Notes: generated by a model from the letters alone, not told the origin. Counted from the first letter of the stretch, positions 9,240 to 17,772 are shown. The stretch is 64,000 nt of DNA from Streptomonospora litoralis (GCF_004323735.1 NZ_CP036455.1:5660193-5724192), one strand, 5' to 3'. Numbers and translations: made by a program.

Positions 9240-9480
9240 GCGGCCGCCCGCGGCGGCGCCCGCGCCCATCGGGTCGGGTGCCCGCCGGGGGCGGGCGGAG
9301 GGGCGGCGGGCGGCGCGAGCGTCTCGGGTCTGCTGGACGGTCTTGTCGGTCTGCCGGGAAGCGGGTCACCTAATGGGGAACAGCGGCGGCGACGGTGGCA
9401 GCGGGGCCGGGCCTGCGGTTACCGGGTCGGGTGGTCGCCGGTGGCGCACCCGACGAGGGGACGGCGGCGTCTGATGGCCG
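9240..9480 (+). repeat. Copy of the ~140-bp GC-rich repeat family (locus A)
   Basis: Directly downstream of the STAS gene is one full and one partial unit of the repeat seen again at 22970-23480 and, inverted, at 24301-24700. The diagnostic core at 9336-9355 (GACGGTCTTGTCGGTCTGCC) and the element GCGGCGGCGACGGTGGC about 47 bases later keep the same order as in the other loci. The remaining bases up to 9720 hold a slightly lower-GC patch (9530-9600) but no gene that I can support. Confidence 0.65.
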
Positions 9481-9720
9481 CACGGGGCTCCGCGTGTCCG
9501 TTGTGCCGCAGGGCGGTCCGGATACCGTGCTCATATGGCCGCATTCAGCGGCGTTTTTGGGATTTTGCGCACTGCATTCGACCGGCGACCGCTAGGAAAC
9601 CCGGCAAAACCCCCGAACCGGGCGGGGTGGCGCCCGAGGGCGGGACCGGTGCCACCTCCGCGACCAACCCCGTTCGGTGCCCGCGCCCAGACGCACGTCA
9701 TGAAGTACTACCAGCACCTC

Positions 9721-10317
9721 TCACCCCCGATGATCACGGGTGTCCAGTCCTTCGGCGCCGCCCTCGCAGGCCTCCACGATCCACCTCGCGCGTCGCCGCT
9801 TGCGGGTGGTGAGCGGTAGTTGCACGAGGTTCAACAGGCAGCAGAACGCCGCCCCGGCCGGACCGAACAACGGTTCGGTCTGAGAACTCAGCAGCGACCA
9901 CCCGATTGCGGCGGTCGTGGCGACCAGGCCGACCGTGTTCACGGCCACGAACCACCTGCCCGGCGCCCGTTGCTGCAGAACCTTCTGCGCCTTCTCGACG
10001 GCGAGCCGGTTGACCTCGGGATCACCCCCCGGCTCGCCCCTCCTCAGCGCTCTGCGGGCCGCCCGCAGGCGTGCCGGATCGGTCTCGGGGGGCACGGCGA
10101 GCCCCCCATCCCGGACGATCATGACGAAGACTGCGCCACCCGCCAGGCCGATCAGTACGGTGAGCGGTACCCACGGCCACAGCCCGACGGAGGACGGGAC
10201 GAGGGCGGCCAGCGAGGTCAGCACCAGAACGACGCACGCGCCGAAGGCCACTCCGAAGCGGCCGGCGTGACGGTTGGCGGCCACCTGTAAGCGTTCGGCG
10301 AGCAGGTGATCAGACAT
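9721..10317 (-). CDS. Four-TM membrane protein of unknown function, array copy 1
   Basis: 198 aa. Layout: short N-terminus (LLAERLQVAANRHAG), two transmembrane helices, a cytoplasmic segment with the motif ARLRAARRALRRGEP ... EVNRLAVEKAQ, two more helices and a basic tail (RKRRRARWIVEA). The same layout and central motif recur in four upstream genes, making this the last member of a five-gene tandem array read leftward. Best-preserved copy together with copies 3 and 5. GGAG lies 7-8 bases before the ATG. I do not recognise the family. Confidence 0.72.
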   Translation of the reverse strand: MSDHLLAERLQVAANRHAGRFGVAFGACVVLVLTSLAALVPSSVGLWPWVPLTVLIGLAGGAVFVMIVRDGGLAVPPETDPARLRAARRALRRGEPGGDPEVNRLAVEKAQKVLQQRAPGRWFVAVNTVGLVATTAAIGWSLLSSQTEPLFGPAGAAFCCLLNLVQLPLTTRKRRRARWIVEACEGGAEGLDTRDHRG

Positions 10318-10388
10318 CGGTCGGTCTCCGGTGACTTGGCGACGTTGACGGCGCTGAGTCGACGGCGGCGTCGAGTCGGGAGCTTCGG

Positions 10389-11076
10389 TCAGTGGTGGTG
10401 CGGCCGGTCCCCGGCATCACCGGCGGCGGGGGTGACGGGTTCGTCCTGGTCGAGCAGCGCCGAAATGCGCTCCGATCGGCGCAGGCCGCGCTTGTGAAGG
10501 GGGTAGGCGGTCGCCGCGAGGACCGTGCAGAACACCGCGAAGACGCCGAACAGGATGGTCCGTCCCGCATGGCCGACGGCGACGGCTACGACCACCTGGC
10601 TCCACTGCAGGACGGCTCCGCACACGAAAACGGTCACGGTGAATTTCGGCGAGACCGACACCTCCGGGCTGCTCCGAGCGAGGCCGACGGCGAGACGGTT
10701 CGCCTCGGCGTCGTCCGTGGGTTCGCCGCGCTGCAGGACACGCTTGGCCGCACGCAACCGCGCCGGCTCCGTCTCCGGGCCGACTCCGGCATCGGCGCTC
10801 GTGCGCCTCACCTTGTCGGCGAAGAGCGCGCCCATGGCGGCACCCCCGACCCCCGGCAGGGCCACCAGGCCGATCCAGAAGGGGGCGGCCAGCTCAGATG
10901 CCCGGCAGGTCGACCAGGACGAGGCCGAGCAGGAACGCGGGGCCGACGAGCAGACCGGCGATTCCACCGAAGGCGCCACCCCAGCGGTAGGGGTGGGCCG
11001 CCTGGGAGATCTGCATGCGTTCGAGCACATGTCCGCGGGCTCGGGGAGGATCGAAGTTGTTGGGGCTGCCTGCCAA
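10389..11076 (-). pseudogene. Four-TM membrane protein, array copy 2, frameshifted
   Basis: A TTG start at 11076 with strong GGAGGT six bases upstream opens a frame (VLERMQISQAAHPYRWGGAF, then the first TM helix) that stops at TGA 10894-10896. The rest of the protein (helix 2, central motif ARLRAAKRVLQRGEP ... EANRLAVGLAR, helices 3-4, tail RRSERISALL) continues in another frame to 10389. The span holds one base too many; removing one base near the CCC run at 10901-10903 would restore about 228 residues. This is either a true inactivating indel or a consensus error. Confidence 0.65.
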
Positions 11077-11246
11077 GGGCGCACCTCCGGACTGTGGGGG
11101 CTCCTGCTGTCCCCATATCCACTCCGGCGGGCGGCATTCCGGCCGACTCCGGCCGCGTCACGGGCGCCCTGCTCACAAGGGGTACGAGTCACCCGTGGCC
11201 GCGAGGCGTCCGCAGCGGCTCCTTCAGTCCGGCTGCGCGCGGACCT

Positions 11247-11328
11247 GCCCCTCGAAGACGCCGACGAGGCGACCTTCTACCAGGGCGGGGACAAGGGATA
11301 CATCACCTACCCGCCCTACCGCCACTGA
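11247..11328 (+). pseudogene. Possible 3' remnant of an unidentified gene
   Basis: On the plus strand, opposite to the array, a short stretch ending in TGA at 11328 reads LPLEDADEATFYQGGDKGYI plus TYPPYRH, with almost every codon ending in G or C. It has a normal protein composition, unlike the surrounding 440-bp gap (11077-11516), and no upstream start or body. It looks like the tail of a deleted gene. The remainder of the gap shows nothing I can interpret. Confidence 0.3.
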
Positions 11329-11516
11329 CGGGGCGCATCGCCGGACCGCCGAACACCGCAGCAGCACTCGGGGCGCCGGGGCGACGCGCCGTCGCATCGA
11401 ACCCGGTACCGAGCGCTGCGACACCCAGACCCCCAAGCGGGTTCGAGCGCCTGCAGACCCCATATTCCCTACGGCGGTCCGCATTCCGGCTGCGCCGCTC
11501 CCCGTGCGACGCCTAA

Positions 11517-12230
11517 TCACTGCACCGGAAGGGCGCCACCACCACGCGCGGCGCCGACCGATCCGATCCCTGCGGCCATCGTGTCGGCCGCGTGCAGCGC
11601 GAGCAGGCGCTCGGCACCGCGACGCTGCCGCGTCTCAGCGGGGACGGCGAAGAGCGCCATGGCGAAGAGGAGGACCGCGGCGGAACCGAAGAAGAGCATC
11701 CCGGCCGGAATTCCGTTCAGGGTGCACAAACCGGCCATCGAGCCTTCCAACAGCGCCAAGCAGAGAAAGAGCAGCCGGAGTGCTCGGGGATAGTACGGTC
11801 TCCGCACGGTGGCCCACGCCAGCGACACCGCGAGTCGGCTCACCTCGGCGTCTTCGGCCGGCACGCCCTGTTCGAGAGCACGGCGGGCCGCGTGAAGCCG
11901 CCACGGCTGTGTACCGGCATCGATGATGCCCGTGTCCAGGGCCTTGGCGGAGGCACCGACCAATAGGCCGATGACCGACCCGAACCCCAACCCCCCGACG
12001 ACACACGCGAGCGGGACCGCGACCACCAAGAAGTCGACGATGTTCGCGGGAGCATCCGCGGCCGCCGTCCGATACCACCACGACCACAGCCCGACGCCCG
12101 CGATGAGGCCGAGCAGCGCCCCGAGGGGGACGGTGACGGCCAGGGGGCTCTTCGCCATGACGATCATCAGGCGCTCCCGCAGGTAGAGGCGTCTGCGAGC
12201 CGACGCGTGGAACCGGAGCGGGAGCGACAC
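11517..12230 (-). CDS. Four-TM membrane protein of unknown function, array copy 3
   Basis: 237 aa. N-terminal amphipathic basic segment, helices 1-2 (AVTVPLGALLGLIAGVGLW; FLVVAVPLACVVGGLGFG), central motif WRLHAARRALEQGVPAEDAE with SRLAVSLAW, helices 3-4, and tail RQRRGAERLLALHAAD. The GTG start at 12230 is supported by AGGAGG five bases upstream. It shares topology, central motif and tail with copies 1, 2, 4 and 5. Function unknown. Confidence 0.75.
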   Translation of the reverse strand: MSLPLRFHASARRRLYLRERLMIVMAKSPLAVTVPLGALLGLIAGVGLWSWWYRTAAADAPANIVDFLVVAVPLACVVGGLGFGSVIGLLVGASAKALDTGIIDAGTQPWRLHAARRALEQGVPAEDAEVSRLAVSLAWATVRRPYYPRALRLLFLCLALLEGSMAGLCTLNGIPAGMLFFGSAAVLLFAMALFAVPAETRQRRGAERLLALHAADTMAAGIGSVGAARGGGALPVQ

Positions 12231-12309
12231 GGTTGCCTCCTGGTCGTGGGGGATGGTGCGCCGCCCGCGTCCGCCGACGCCTGCTCGGCACGGGGGCGGC
12301 AGGCAGGGG

Positions 12310-12989
12310 TCAGAGGGAGCGGCACCGGTCGCCGGGCTCCGCGCTTCGGGCGCAGAAGCCGTCGACGGCGTACAGCGCTGCTACGCGCTCGCTGCGGCGG
12401 CGGGTGCGCGACCTGGCGGGCACCGCCACGAAGGCGACGGCGGTCCCCGTGATCGCGGTACCTGCGAACATGATCGCGGGGGACATCTCTCCGAGAACGA
12501 GAGCGGCGACCAGCAGCGTCCACGCCAGGGCCGCCGTTCCGCCCGAGAATGCCTGGAGCCCGCGGCCCCGCCCGCCGGGTTTCGGCTCCCGCAGGCGCAC
12601 CCGTGCCTGGGCCGCCGCCAGCCGGTTCGCTTCCGCGCCGTCGACCAGCTCGCCACGGTGCAGGGCGAGACGTGCACTGCGCCTCATCCTCGGCTCGGCA
12701 CCGGACCGGGAGATCTCGTCCCTGTGGCCGGGCCGGAGGGTTGCGATCACAGCGCCCAATCCCAGCCCGGCGGCGCCTCCGAGGAGGTAGCCCAGCCCCG
12801 GGATACGCCGTCGATGATGCGGAGTTCGTACATGGTCGCCGCCAGCTCCGCCAGCACCGGCCCGAAAGCGGACAAGAGCTGCACGGCGCCGAGGACCGCC
12901 ACGGCGAGCCAGCCGGTCCACCGCGAGATCAGGATGCGCTCCACCACGGTGTCGCGGAATCGCCCGGAGTTTCCGCCACCCGCGGACAC
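12310..12989 (-). pseudogene. Four-TM membrane protein, array copy 4, frameshifted
   Basis: The N-terminal part is readable in one frame (TVVERILISRWTGWLAVAVL, first helix, then TMYELRIIDGV) and the rest in another (RIPGLGYLLGGAAGLGLGAV, central motif MRRSARLALHRGEL ... EANRLAAAQAR, helices 3-4, tail RRRSERVAALYAVD). The switch lies near 12800-12815, with one base missing overall. The start is uncertain: GTG 12989 or GTG 12947. As for copy 2, decay or sequencing error must be distinguished. Confidence 0.6.
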
Positions 12990-13039
12990 GAGCGCTCGTC
13001 GGCCGGGGGAGGCTCGGCTGAGCGGGGCCGGCACCGCGA

Positions 13040-13732
13040 TCACCCCTGCAGGGCCGGCGCCGACACCGACCCGCGGCGGCTGCCGGACCACTCGTCGGCG
13101 GCGTGCAGGGCGACGACCCGTTCCAGATTCCGCCGGGTCCTGTTCACTATCGCGGCTGCGCCGATGAACCAGACCGCGGCGGCTCCGAAGAAGACCATGC
13201 GGAACGCATTCGCGTCGAGCACACCCCCGAGGAAACACACGGTCTGCATCAAGCCCCCTAAGACGAGCATCGTCCTGCCACCCCGCGTGAAGTCTCCGTG
13301 ACGCGCACGCATCCGGGCGATTCCGGCGGCGATCCGGTTCGCCTCGACGTCGCCGGTGAGCCGACCGTGCCGCAACGCCTGCCGGGCGAGGCGCATGCGC
13401 CAGGGCGCTGTGGAACGCCCGACGAGCGCGGCCCTCTCCGCACCCTTGGACGCCGCAGCGGCGGTGCCCCCGGCGACGCCTATGAGCGCGCCGAGCACGC
13501 CGCCGACACACCCCGCGACGAGCACGACTCTGGGCTCGTCGCCGAACTCATTCGCCAGGAAACGGTCGGGAAAGCCCGCGAACAGGAAGAGCACGAGCAG
13601 CACGCCGCCCGCCAGGCCCGCGGCGACGCTCGTCGCGATGTCCCAAGGGACGGGCCTGCTCCACTTCCAGATGATGACGCGGTCGGACAGACGGCCGCGG
13701 GAACCGTGGGAGGTGCCGATGCTGGGGGGCAC
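13040..13732 (-). CDS. Four-TM membrane protein of unknown function, array copy 5
   Basis: 230 aa, the first gene of the leftward array. Helices 1-2 (IATSVAAGLAGGVLLVLFLF; VVLVAGCVGGVLGALIGVAG), central motif WRMRLARQALRHGRLTGDVE with ANRIAAGIAR, helices 3-4, tail RRNLERVVALHAADEW. A GTG start at 13732 follows GAGGAG by five bases; longer in-frame versions lack coding character. Same unknown family as its four neighbours. Confidence 0.72.
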   Translation of the reverse strand: MPPSIGTSHGSRGRLSDRVIIWKWSRPVPWDIATSVAAGLAGGVLLVLFLFAGFPDRFLANEFGDEPRVVLVAGCVGGVLGALIGVAGGTAAAASKGAERAALVGRSTAPWRMRLARQALRHGRLTGDVEANRIAAGIARMRARHGDFTRGGRTMLVLGGLMQTVCFLGGVLDANAFRMVFFGAAAVWFIGAAAIVNRTRRNLERVVALHAADEWSGSRRGSVSAPALQG

Positions 13733-13843
13733 GCGCACTCCTCGATGAGGGGGGTGTCGACAAGATCGTACCCATACCGGGCATCGATCCACGGTCCCGC
13801 CCCTTGCCCGGAACCGGCCACCCGTTCCCCGAGGAGTGTCCCG

Positions 13844-14446
13844 CTATTGCCCGGCGGTGGTGTTCGGCCGGTAGGTGCAGATCAGCACCCCTGTCGGCGT
13901 CTGCGTGACGGAGACGAGTTCGAGGGGACGCGCCTCGCCGTCGTCGGGGAACAGCCGCTTGCCCCCGCCGAGCGTGATGGGCTCGATCATCAGCCGGTAC
14001 TCGTCGACCAGGTCCTTCTGGACGAACTGCCGCGCCAGGTCGGCGCTGCCCATCACCTGCAGGTCGCCGCCGTGTTGCCCGCGCAACTCCGCGACGGCGC
14101 CGAGCACGTCGTCCGATGGCAGGAGCCGGGAGTTGTTCCAGGTCATGTCCGCTTCGGACAGCGTGGTGGAAGCGACGTACTTGGGGATCTCGTTCATCCG
14201 GTCGGCGAAGGGGTCTCCTGCCCGTTGCGGCCACGCCTCGGCCATCACCTGCCAGGTGCGGCGTCCGAAGAGCAGGGCCTGGGTCTTCGCCATGGTCGCG
14301 TCCACGGCCGCGCCCATGGTCTCGGCATCGAAGAACCGGAACGACCAGCCCCCGTGTGCGAACCCGGCCTCGGTGTCCTCCTTGTCGTGGCCGGGCGCCT
14401 GCACGACGCCGTCGAGGCTCATGAAGTCGGCGAGCACGATACGCAT
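13844..14446 (-). CDS. Dihydrofolate reductase family protein (RibD C-terminal-like)
   Basis: 200 aa. The N-terminus (MRIVLADFMSLDGVVQAPGH), the LFGRRTWQVMAEAWP segment and the C-terminal LGGGKRLFPD are hallmarks of the small DHFR/RibD-like proteins (YwjB/YyaP group), probable NADPH-dependent reductases of unknown substrate. AAGGAG lies eight bases before the ATG. A second family member is at 24963 in the opposite orientation. Confidence 0.85.
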   Translation of the reverse strand: MRIVLADFMSLDGVVQAPGHDKEDTEAGFAHGGWSFRFFDAETMGAAVDATMAKTQALLFGRRTWQVMAEAWPQRAGDPFADRMNEIPKYVASTTLSEADMTWNNSRLLPSDDVLGAVAELRGQHGGDLQVMGSADLARQFVQKDLVDEYRLMIEPITLGGGKRLFPDDGEARPLELVSVTQTPTGVLICTYRPNTTAGQ

Positions 14447-14517
14447 GTCCGTTACTCCTTCTCGCTGTCTGCGATGCGTTCAGGAGGGTAGACCGCCGAT
14501 GCGTCCGGAACTCATCG

Positions 14518-15715
14518 CTACGCCGCATCCAGGATCTCGCGGACCGCCGGTACGTCCCGGAAGGGCGCCAGGGCAGTACGTACGGCTCGGCCGCGCTCGA
14601 CTGTGCGTTCACTGCCGAGTCGGGCCGAGATGTCGAGCATGGTGCGGGCCACGGTCGCCGCCTGTTCGGGCTCGTTCGCGTCGGCATACGCGACGGCCAG
14701 CCAGGACAGGTAGAGCGCGCGTTCGCGTGTGCGTGGTGTCGTACCGCGACAGGACCTGTTCGAGCAGCGGGACCGCCCGCAGCGGCCGGTGGAGTTCGGT
14801 GAACACGCGCGCCTCCATGACGCGCAACTCGCCCTCGTCGACCCAGTAGAGCCAGGCGGGGTCGTCCTCGTCGCCGTGCCGGGAGAGGGCCGCCTCGGCT
14901 TCGCCGAGTGCGCGCACCGCCGCGGAAGGGTCGGCGGCCTTGGTATGCGCCCAGGCGAGTCGGTCCCAGAAGATCGCGCGGGCCCGGGGAGGAGCACCGG
15001 CTCCCGCTTCGGCGAGCGCCGCCTCGGCCAGCGCCGTGCCTTCTGTTTCACGGCCGGTATTGCTCCACTGGTAGGCGAGACACCCGGCCAACTGCCCCGC
15101 GAGCGTCGTGTCGCCCGCCTCGCGTGCGACGGCCAATCCCAACCGGTACGTCCGCTCCGCAGCGTTGTGCCAACCGGCGTCGGAGGCGATCCACCCCGCT
15201 ATCTGCGCGAATTCCCCGACCGAGGTCTCCATTTCCCGCTGTACAGCCTCGCTGTTGGCACCCTGCTTCAACTGGAGCACCGCAGCGTCCAACTCGGCGA
15301 ACGCCGACCCCGCCAGGTCCTTGCCGGGGACGAAATCGTCCGCGAGGCGCAACGCGTGCACGCGCGCGGAGAGCCGTGCCGCGTCGGACCTGCCCGCCCG
15401 CCTGCGCCCACCATCCGGATCGCGAAGGGAAACCGCACTTTCGTCATCGGGCAGCAATTCCGCGAGGTCGGGCGAGACACCCGTCCGGCTACGGGCGATG
15501 GCCTGCTCCATGCGGGCGCGCGGAACATGCAGCACCGCGGACAGATGCGGCAGCCAGAACTTCGGAATTCGGCGCCCGGATTCCCATCGGTAGACCTCTT
15601 GGCGCGTGACCGTCGCACGCCCGGACTCGGCGCACAAAGCCTCGGCCAACCTCGCCTGTGACCAGCCCAGCTCGCGTCTGCGGCTCTTCAGCAGTTCGGG
15701 CCGCCCTTCAGCCAT
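14518..15715 (-). pseudogene. XRE-type HTH regulator with TPR-like C-terminal region, frameshifted
   Basis: N-terminal helix-turn-helix (residues about 10-60: LGWSQARLAEAL, TRQEVYRWESGRRIP), then a helical repeat region resembling TPRs (AERTYRLGLAVAREAGDT; WLYWVDEGELRVMEARVFTE). The frame from ATG 15715 runs off into unlikely sequence after LLEQVLSRYDTT near 14740 and ends at 14609. The natural continuation (RERALYLSWLAVAYADANE through AVREILDAA) is in another frame and stops at 14518. Removing one base near 14725-14745 would give about 398 residues, a normal length for this regulator type. Decay versus consensus error is open. Confidence 0.65.
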
Positions 15716-15726
15716 GTCTCAATAGT

Positions 15727-15753
15727 GGCCTACGGATTGGCCTACAAGTAGGC
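15727..15753. promoter_or_regulatory. Candidate operator of the XRE regulator
   Basis: Just upstream of the regulator start are two direct copies of GGCCTAC, 12 bp apart; the second is part of the palindrome GCCTAC-AA-GTAGGC (15740-15753). The position suggests autoregulation, and also control of the divergent small gene at 15857. This is inference only. Confidence 0.35.
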
Positions 15754-15856
15754 AGATCCACAAAGAGCTCTCGGCGAACGAGAGTGGTCGCAAGAGACCC
15801 CGGCGAGTGCGCGAACACTCCCGGGGCACGGCCACCAGCTATCGGGAGCTGATGAC

Positions 15857-16000
15857 ATGACGGACATTATCCGCACCCCGCGCAGGCGGGCGAGCCGGAT
15901 ACGGCGGTATGCGCCCATGCCCGCGGACCTGCCCGGGCCGAACGGGGCCGACGCGTCGGCGGCGACGACGGGGCGTTCGTCGATCGCCGGCCGCCGCTGA
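15857..16000 (+). CDS. Small basic hypothetical protein, divergent from the XRE regulator
   Basis: 47 aa, MTDIIRTPRRRASRIRRYAP at the N-terminus and an Ala/Thr/Ser-rich end. GGGAG lies seven bases before the ATG, and about nine in ten codons end in G or C. Small genes divergent from XRE regulators are common in actinobacteria, but I recognise no family here. It ends just before the hairpin at 16016. Confidence 0.4.
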   Translation: MTDIIRTPRRRASRIRRYAPMPADLPGPNGADASAATTGRSSIAGRR

Positions 16001-16015
16001 TGTGAGTCACCGTCC

Positions 16016-16058
16016 GCGCGGGGCCGGTCGGCGTGGAATCCGCCGACCGGCCCCGCGC
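16016..16058. terminator. Strong bidirectional hairpin terminator
   Basis: A perfect 18-bp stem beginning GCGCGGGGCCGGTCGGCG with a seven-base loop lies between the small plus-strand gene (ends 16000) and the convergent membrane gene (ends 16066). Confidence 0.8.
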
Positions 16059-16065
16059 CCTGCCC

Positions 16066-16311
16066 CTACCGGTCCTCGTCGGCTGCGGCCGCCTCCGTCT
16101 CGCCGCCTTGGGAGTCGGCGCGGCGGCGCAGCAGCTTCCCGACAAGCAGGTTCCCGACGAGCAGAACGACCAGGCCCGCGTTGGCGGCGATGATCCACAG
16201 ACCGGCCTCGTGGCCCATCGACATCAGCATGAAGCCCGCCGCGAACGTTCCGAGCATCAACAACAGGAACGGGACGATTTCGCGGGGCACGGTGACAGGT
16301 CCGAAGCGCAT
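16066..16311 (-). CDS. Small two-TM membrane protein, hypothetical
   Basis: 81 aa with two hydrophobic segments (VPFLLLMLGTFAAGFMLMSM; LWIIAANAGLVVLLVGNLLV), a basic connector (KLLRRRADS) and an acidic tail. GAGGAGG lies five bases before the ATG. No family recognised. The 359-bp gap upstream (16312-16670) holds only the tRNA terminator at 16577 and several GTCGAC-containing words. Confidence 0.7.
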   Translation of the reverse strand: MRFGPVTVPREIVPFLLLMLGTFAAGFMLMSMGHEAGLWIIAANAGLVVLLVGNLLVGKLLRRRADSQGGETEAAAADEDR

Positions 16312-16576
16312 GCGGCCTCCTCACGAGCCGTAGGGGGATGGCGCCGAGTCGACAAGTGTCCCAGTCGACACGAGGAGGTGCCGCACCCGCCCCCGAGGCC
16401 CGGCGCCGGTGCCGGTGCCGTCCGTATCGACGGGGCGTCGGGACAGGGTCGACGGGCGGCTATGTCGACATGGGCATATGGAGATCCCCGTCGTCCGCCA
16501 TCCGACGGCCCAGCCGGTACCGGTCCGAGGGGCGTGTCGATCGCCGGGTCCGGAAGGGTCCGAACCGGAAACGCGA

Positions 16577-16622
16577 AAAGCCGACCGCTCCGGCGCGTGT
16601 ACTCACCGGTGCGATCGGCTTC
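16577..16622 (-). terminator. Terminator downstream of tRNA-Ser
   Basis: On the minus strand an imperfect 16-bp stem (14 of 16 paired; AAGCCGATCGCACCGG / CCGGAGCGGTCGGCTT) is followed by TTTTC, about 50 bases past the tRNA 3' end. Confidence 0.6.
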
Positions 16623-16670
16623 GCGATTCGGTCACGCCCTCCGCCTACCGGAGCAGGCGGCGGGGCTCGG

Positions 16671-16755
16671 CGGTGGAGGTGGGATTCGAACCCACGGAAG
16701 GTTGCCCTTCACTCGCTTTCGAGGCGAGCGCCCTCGGCCACTAGGCGACTCCACC
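16671..16755 (-). tRNA. tRNA-Ser (anticodon CGA)
   Basis: 85 nt. The acceptor stem GGTGGAG pairs with CTCCACC and is followed by discriminator G. The anticodon loop is CT-CGA-AA between CTCGC-type stems, the variable arm is long as in serine tRNAs, and the T-loop GTTCGAATC is intact. CCA is not encoded. The codon read is UCG. It lies immediately downstream of tadA on the same strand. Confidence 0.95.
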
Positions 16756-16765
16756 GCGGACAACT

Positions 16766-17290
16766 CTACCGGATGCGGCGTAGTGAGAAGAACTCGGAGA
16801 GGACCGCCGCGCACTCGTCGGCGACATCGGGCGATACCAGGTCGGGCGGGAGGACCTCGGGGCGGTGGTTGAGGCGGCGGTCGCGGACGACGTCCCAGAG
16901 GGAGCCGACTGCACCCGCTTTGGGGTCGCGGGCGCCGTAGACCAAGCGGTCGACGCGGGCCTGTACGAGCGCACCGGCGCACATCGTGCACGGCTCCAGG
17001 GTGACCGCCAGCGTGCAGCCGCCCAGCCGCCACTCGCCGCGGTGGCGGGCGGCCGCGCGCAGAGCCAGGACCTCGGCGTGGGCGGTGGGATCGCCCGCGG
17101 CCTCCCGCTCGTTGCGACCCGTGCCGATCACCTCGCCCCCGCCGTCGAGCACGACGGCGCCCACGGGGACGTCGCCGCTGTCCGCGGTGCGGCGGCTCTC
17201 CTCCAGTGCGCGGCGTAGAGCCGCGTCGACGTGTGCGCGGTCCATAGGGACCGGAACGATGCCGCCCGATTCCCCACCGGTTCCGGTCAC
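16766..17290 (-). CDS. tadA: tRNA-specific adenosine deaminase (or related nucleoside deaminase)
   Basis: 174 aa, cytidine/deoxycytidylate deaminase fold. The zinc and catalytic motifs are HAEVLALRAA (HAE) and EPCTMCAGAL (PCxxC). TadA converts A34 to inosine in tRNA-Arg(ACG). The GTG start at 17290 overlaps the upstream stop (GTGA), so the gene is translationally coupled to the TadA-associated protein; an internal ATG at 17245 (MDRAHVDAALRRALEESRRT) is an alternative start closer to the usual length. Confidence 0.9.
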   Translation of the reverse strand: MTGTGGESGGIVPVPMDRAHVDAALRRALEESRRTADSGDVPVGAVVLDGGGEVIGTGRNEREAAGDPTAHAEVLALRAAARHRGEWRLGGCTLAVTLEPCTMCAGALVQARVDRLVYGARDPKAGAVGSLWDVVRDRRLNHRPEVLPPDLVSPDVADECAAVLSEFFSLRRIR

Positions 17291-17772
17291 AGCCGCAGCG
17301 CGTCCAGCGGTTCGCCGAATCCCGCTCGTTCGGCGATCTCGGCGAGGACGTCGCCCGGCAGTAGCCCCTCACTCGTGGTCAGGGTGACCAGGTCGCCGGA
17401 GGGCGTGCCGAGGTCGCCGAGCAGGTCGGTGTCCCCACCGGGCTTGGGATAGGGCTTCTGCCCGGTGCCCTCCGCCTGTTCAGGCGCCTCGATCTCGCCG
17501 CTGTCGAGCAGCAGCGCCGCGACCGGATGCTCATGCACGACTCGCACGTCGGAGAGGAACACCCGGGGGTCGGCGTGGTCGTCGACCCGGACGACTGCGA
17601 ACCACTCGTCGTCGGCTTCCATGAACAGGACCATGGTGCCGTCGGCGGCGAGTCCGCAGGAGTCGCGCATCGCATCGGCGACGTCGTCGATGCTGGCCGC
17701 GTCGTCCAGGTCCGTCTCCACGCCTCTCCACTCGTCCGCAACGCTGCAGAAGACCGCTGAGAAGATCGACAC
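17287..17772 (-). CDS. tRNA adenosine deaminase-associated protein (copy adjacent to tadA)
   Basis: 161 aa. This actinobacterial family is found next to tadA. Seen: an N-terminal alpha/beta region (SIFSAVFCSVADEWRG, GTMVLFMEADDEWFAVVRVD), FLSDVRVVHEHPVAALLLD, an acidic Pro/Gly linker and a C-terminal helical LPGDVLAEIAERAGF. A GTG start at 17772 follows GGGAGAG. The role is unknown; the name reflects genomic association. A diverged paralogue is directly upstream at 17852. Confidence 0.8.
   Translation of the reverse strand: MSIFSAVFCSVADEWRGVETDLDDAASIDDVADAMRDSCGLAADGTMVLFMEADDEWFAVVRVDDHADPRVFLSDVRVVHEHPVAALLLDSGEIEAPEQAEGTGQKPYPKPGGDTDLLGDLGTPSGDLVTLTTSEGLLPGDVLAEIAERAGFGEPLDALRL

Noticed and set aside
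16312..16670. SRP RNA or another small RNA next to tadA and tRNA-Ser
   Set aside because: The conserved SRP apical motif (GGAAGGAAGCAGCC-like) is absent; only the tRNA terminator is recognisable.
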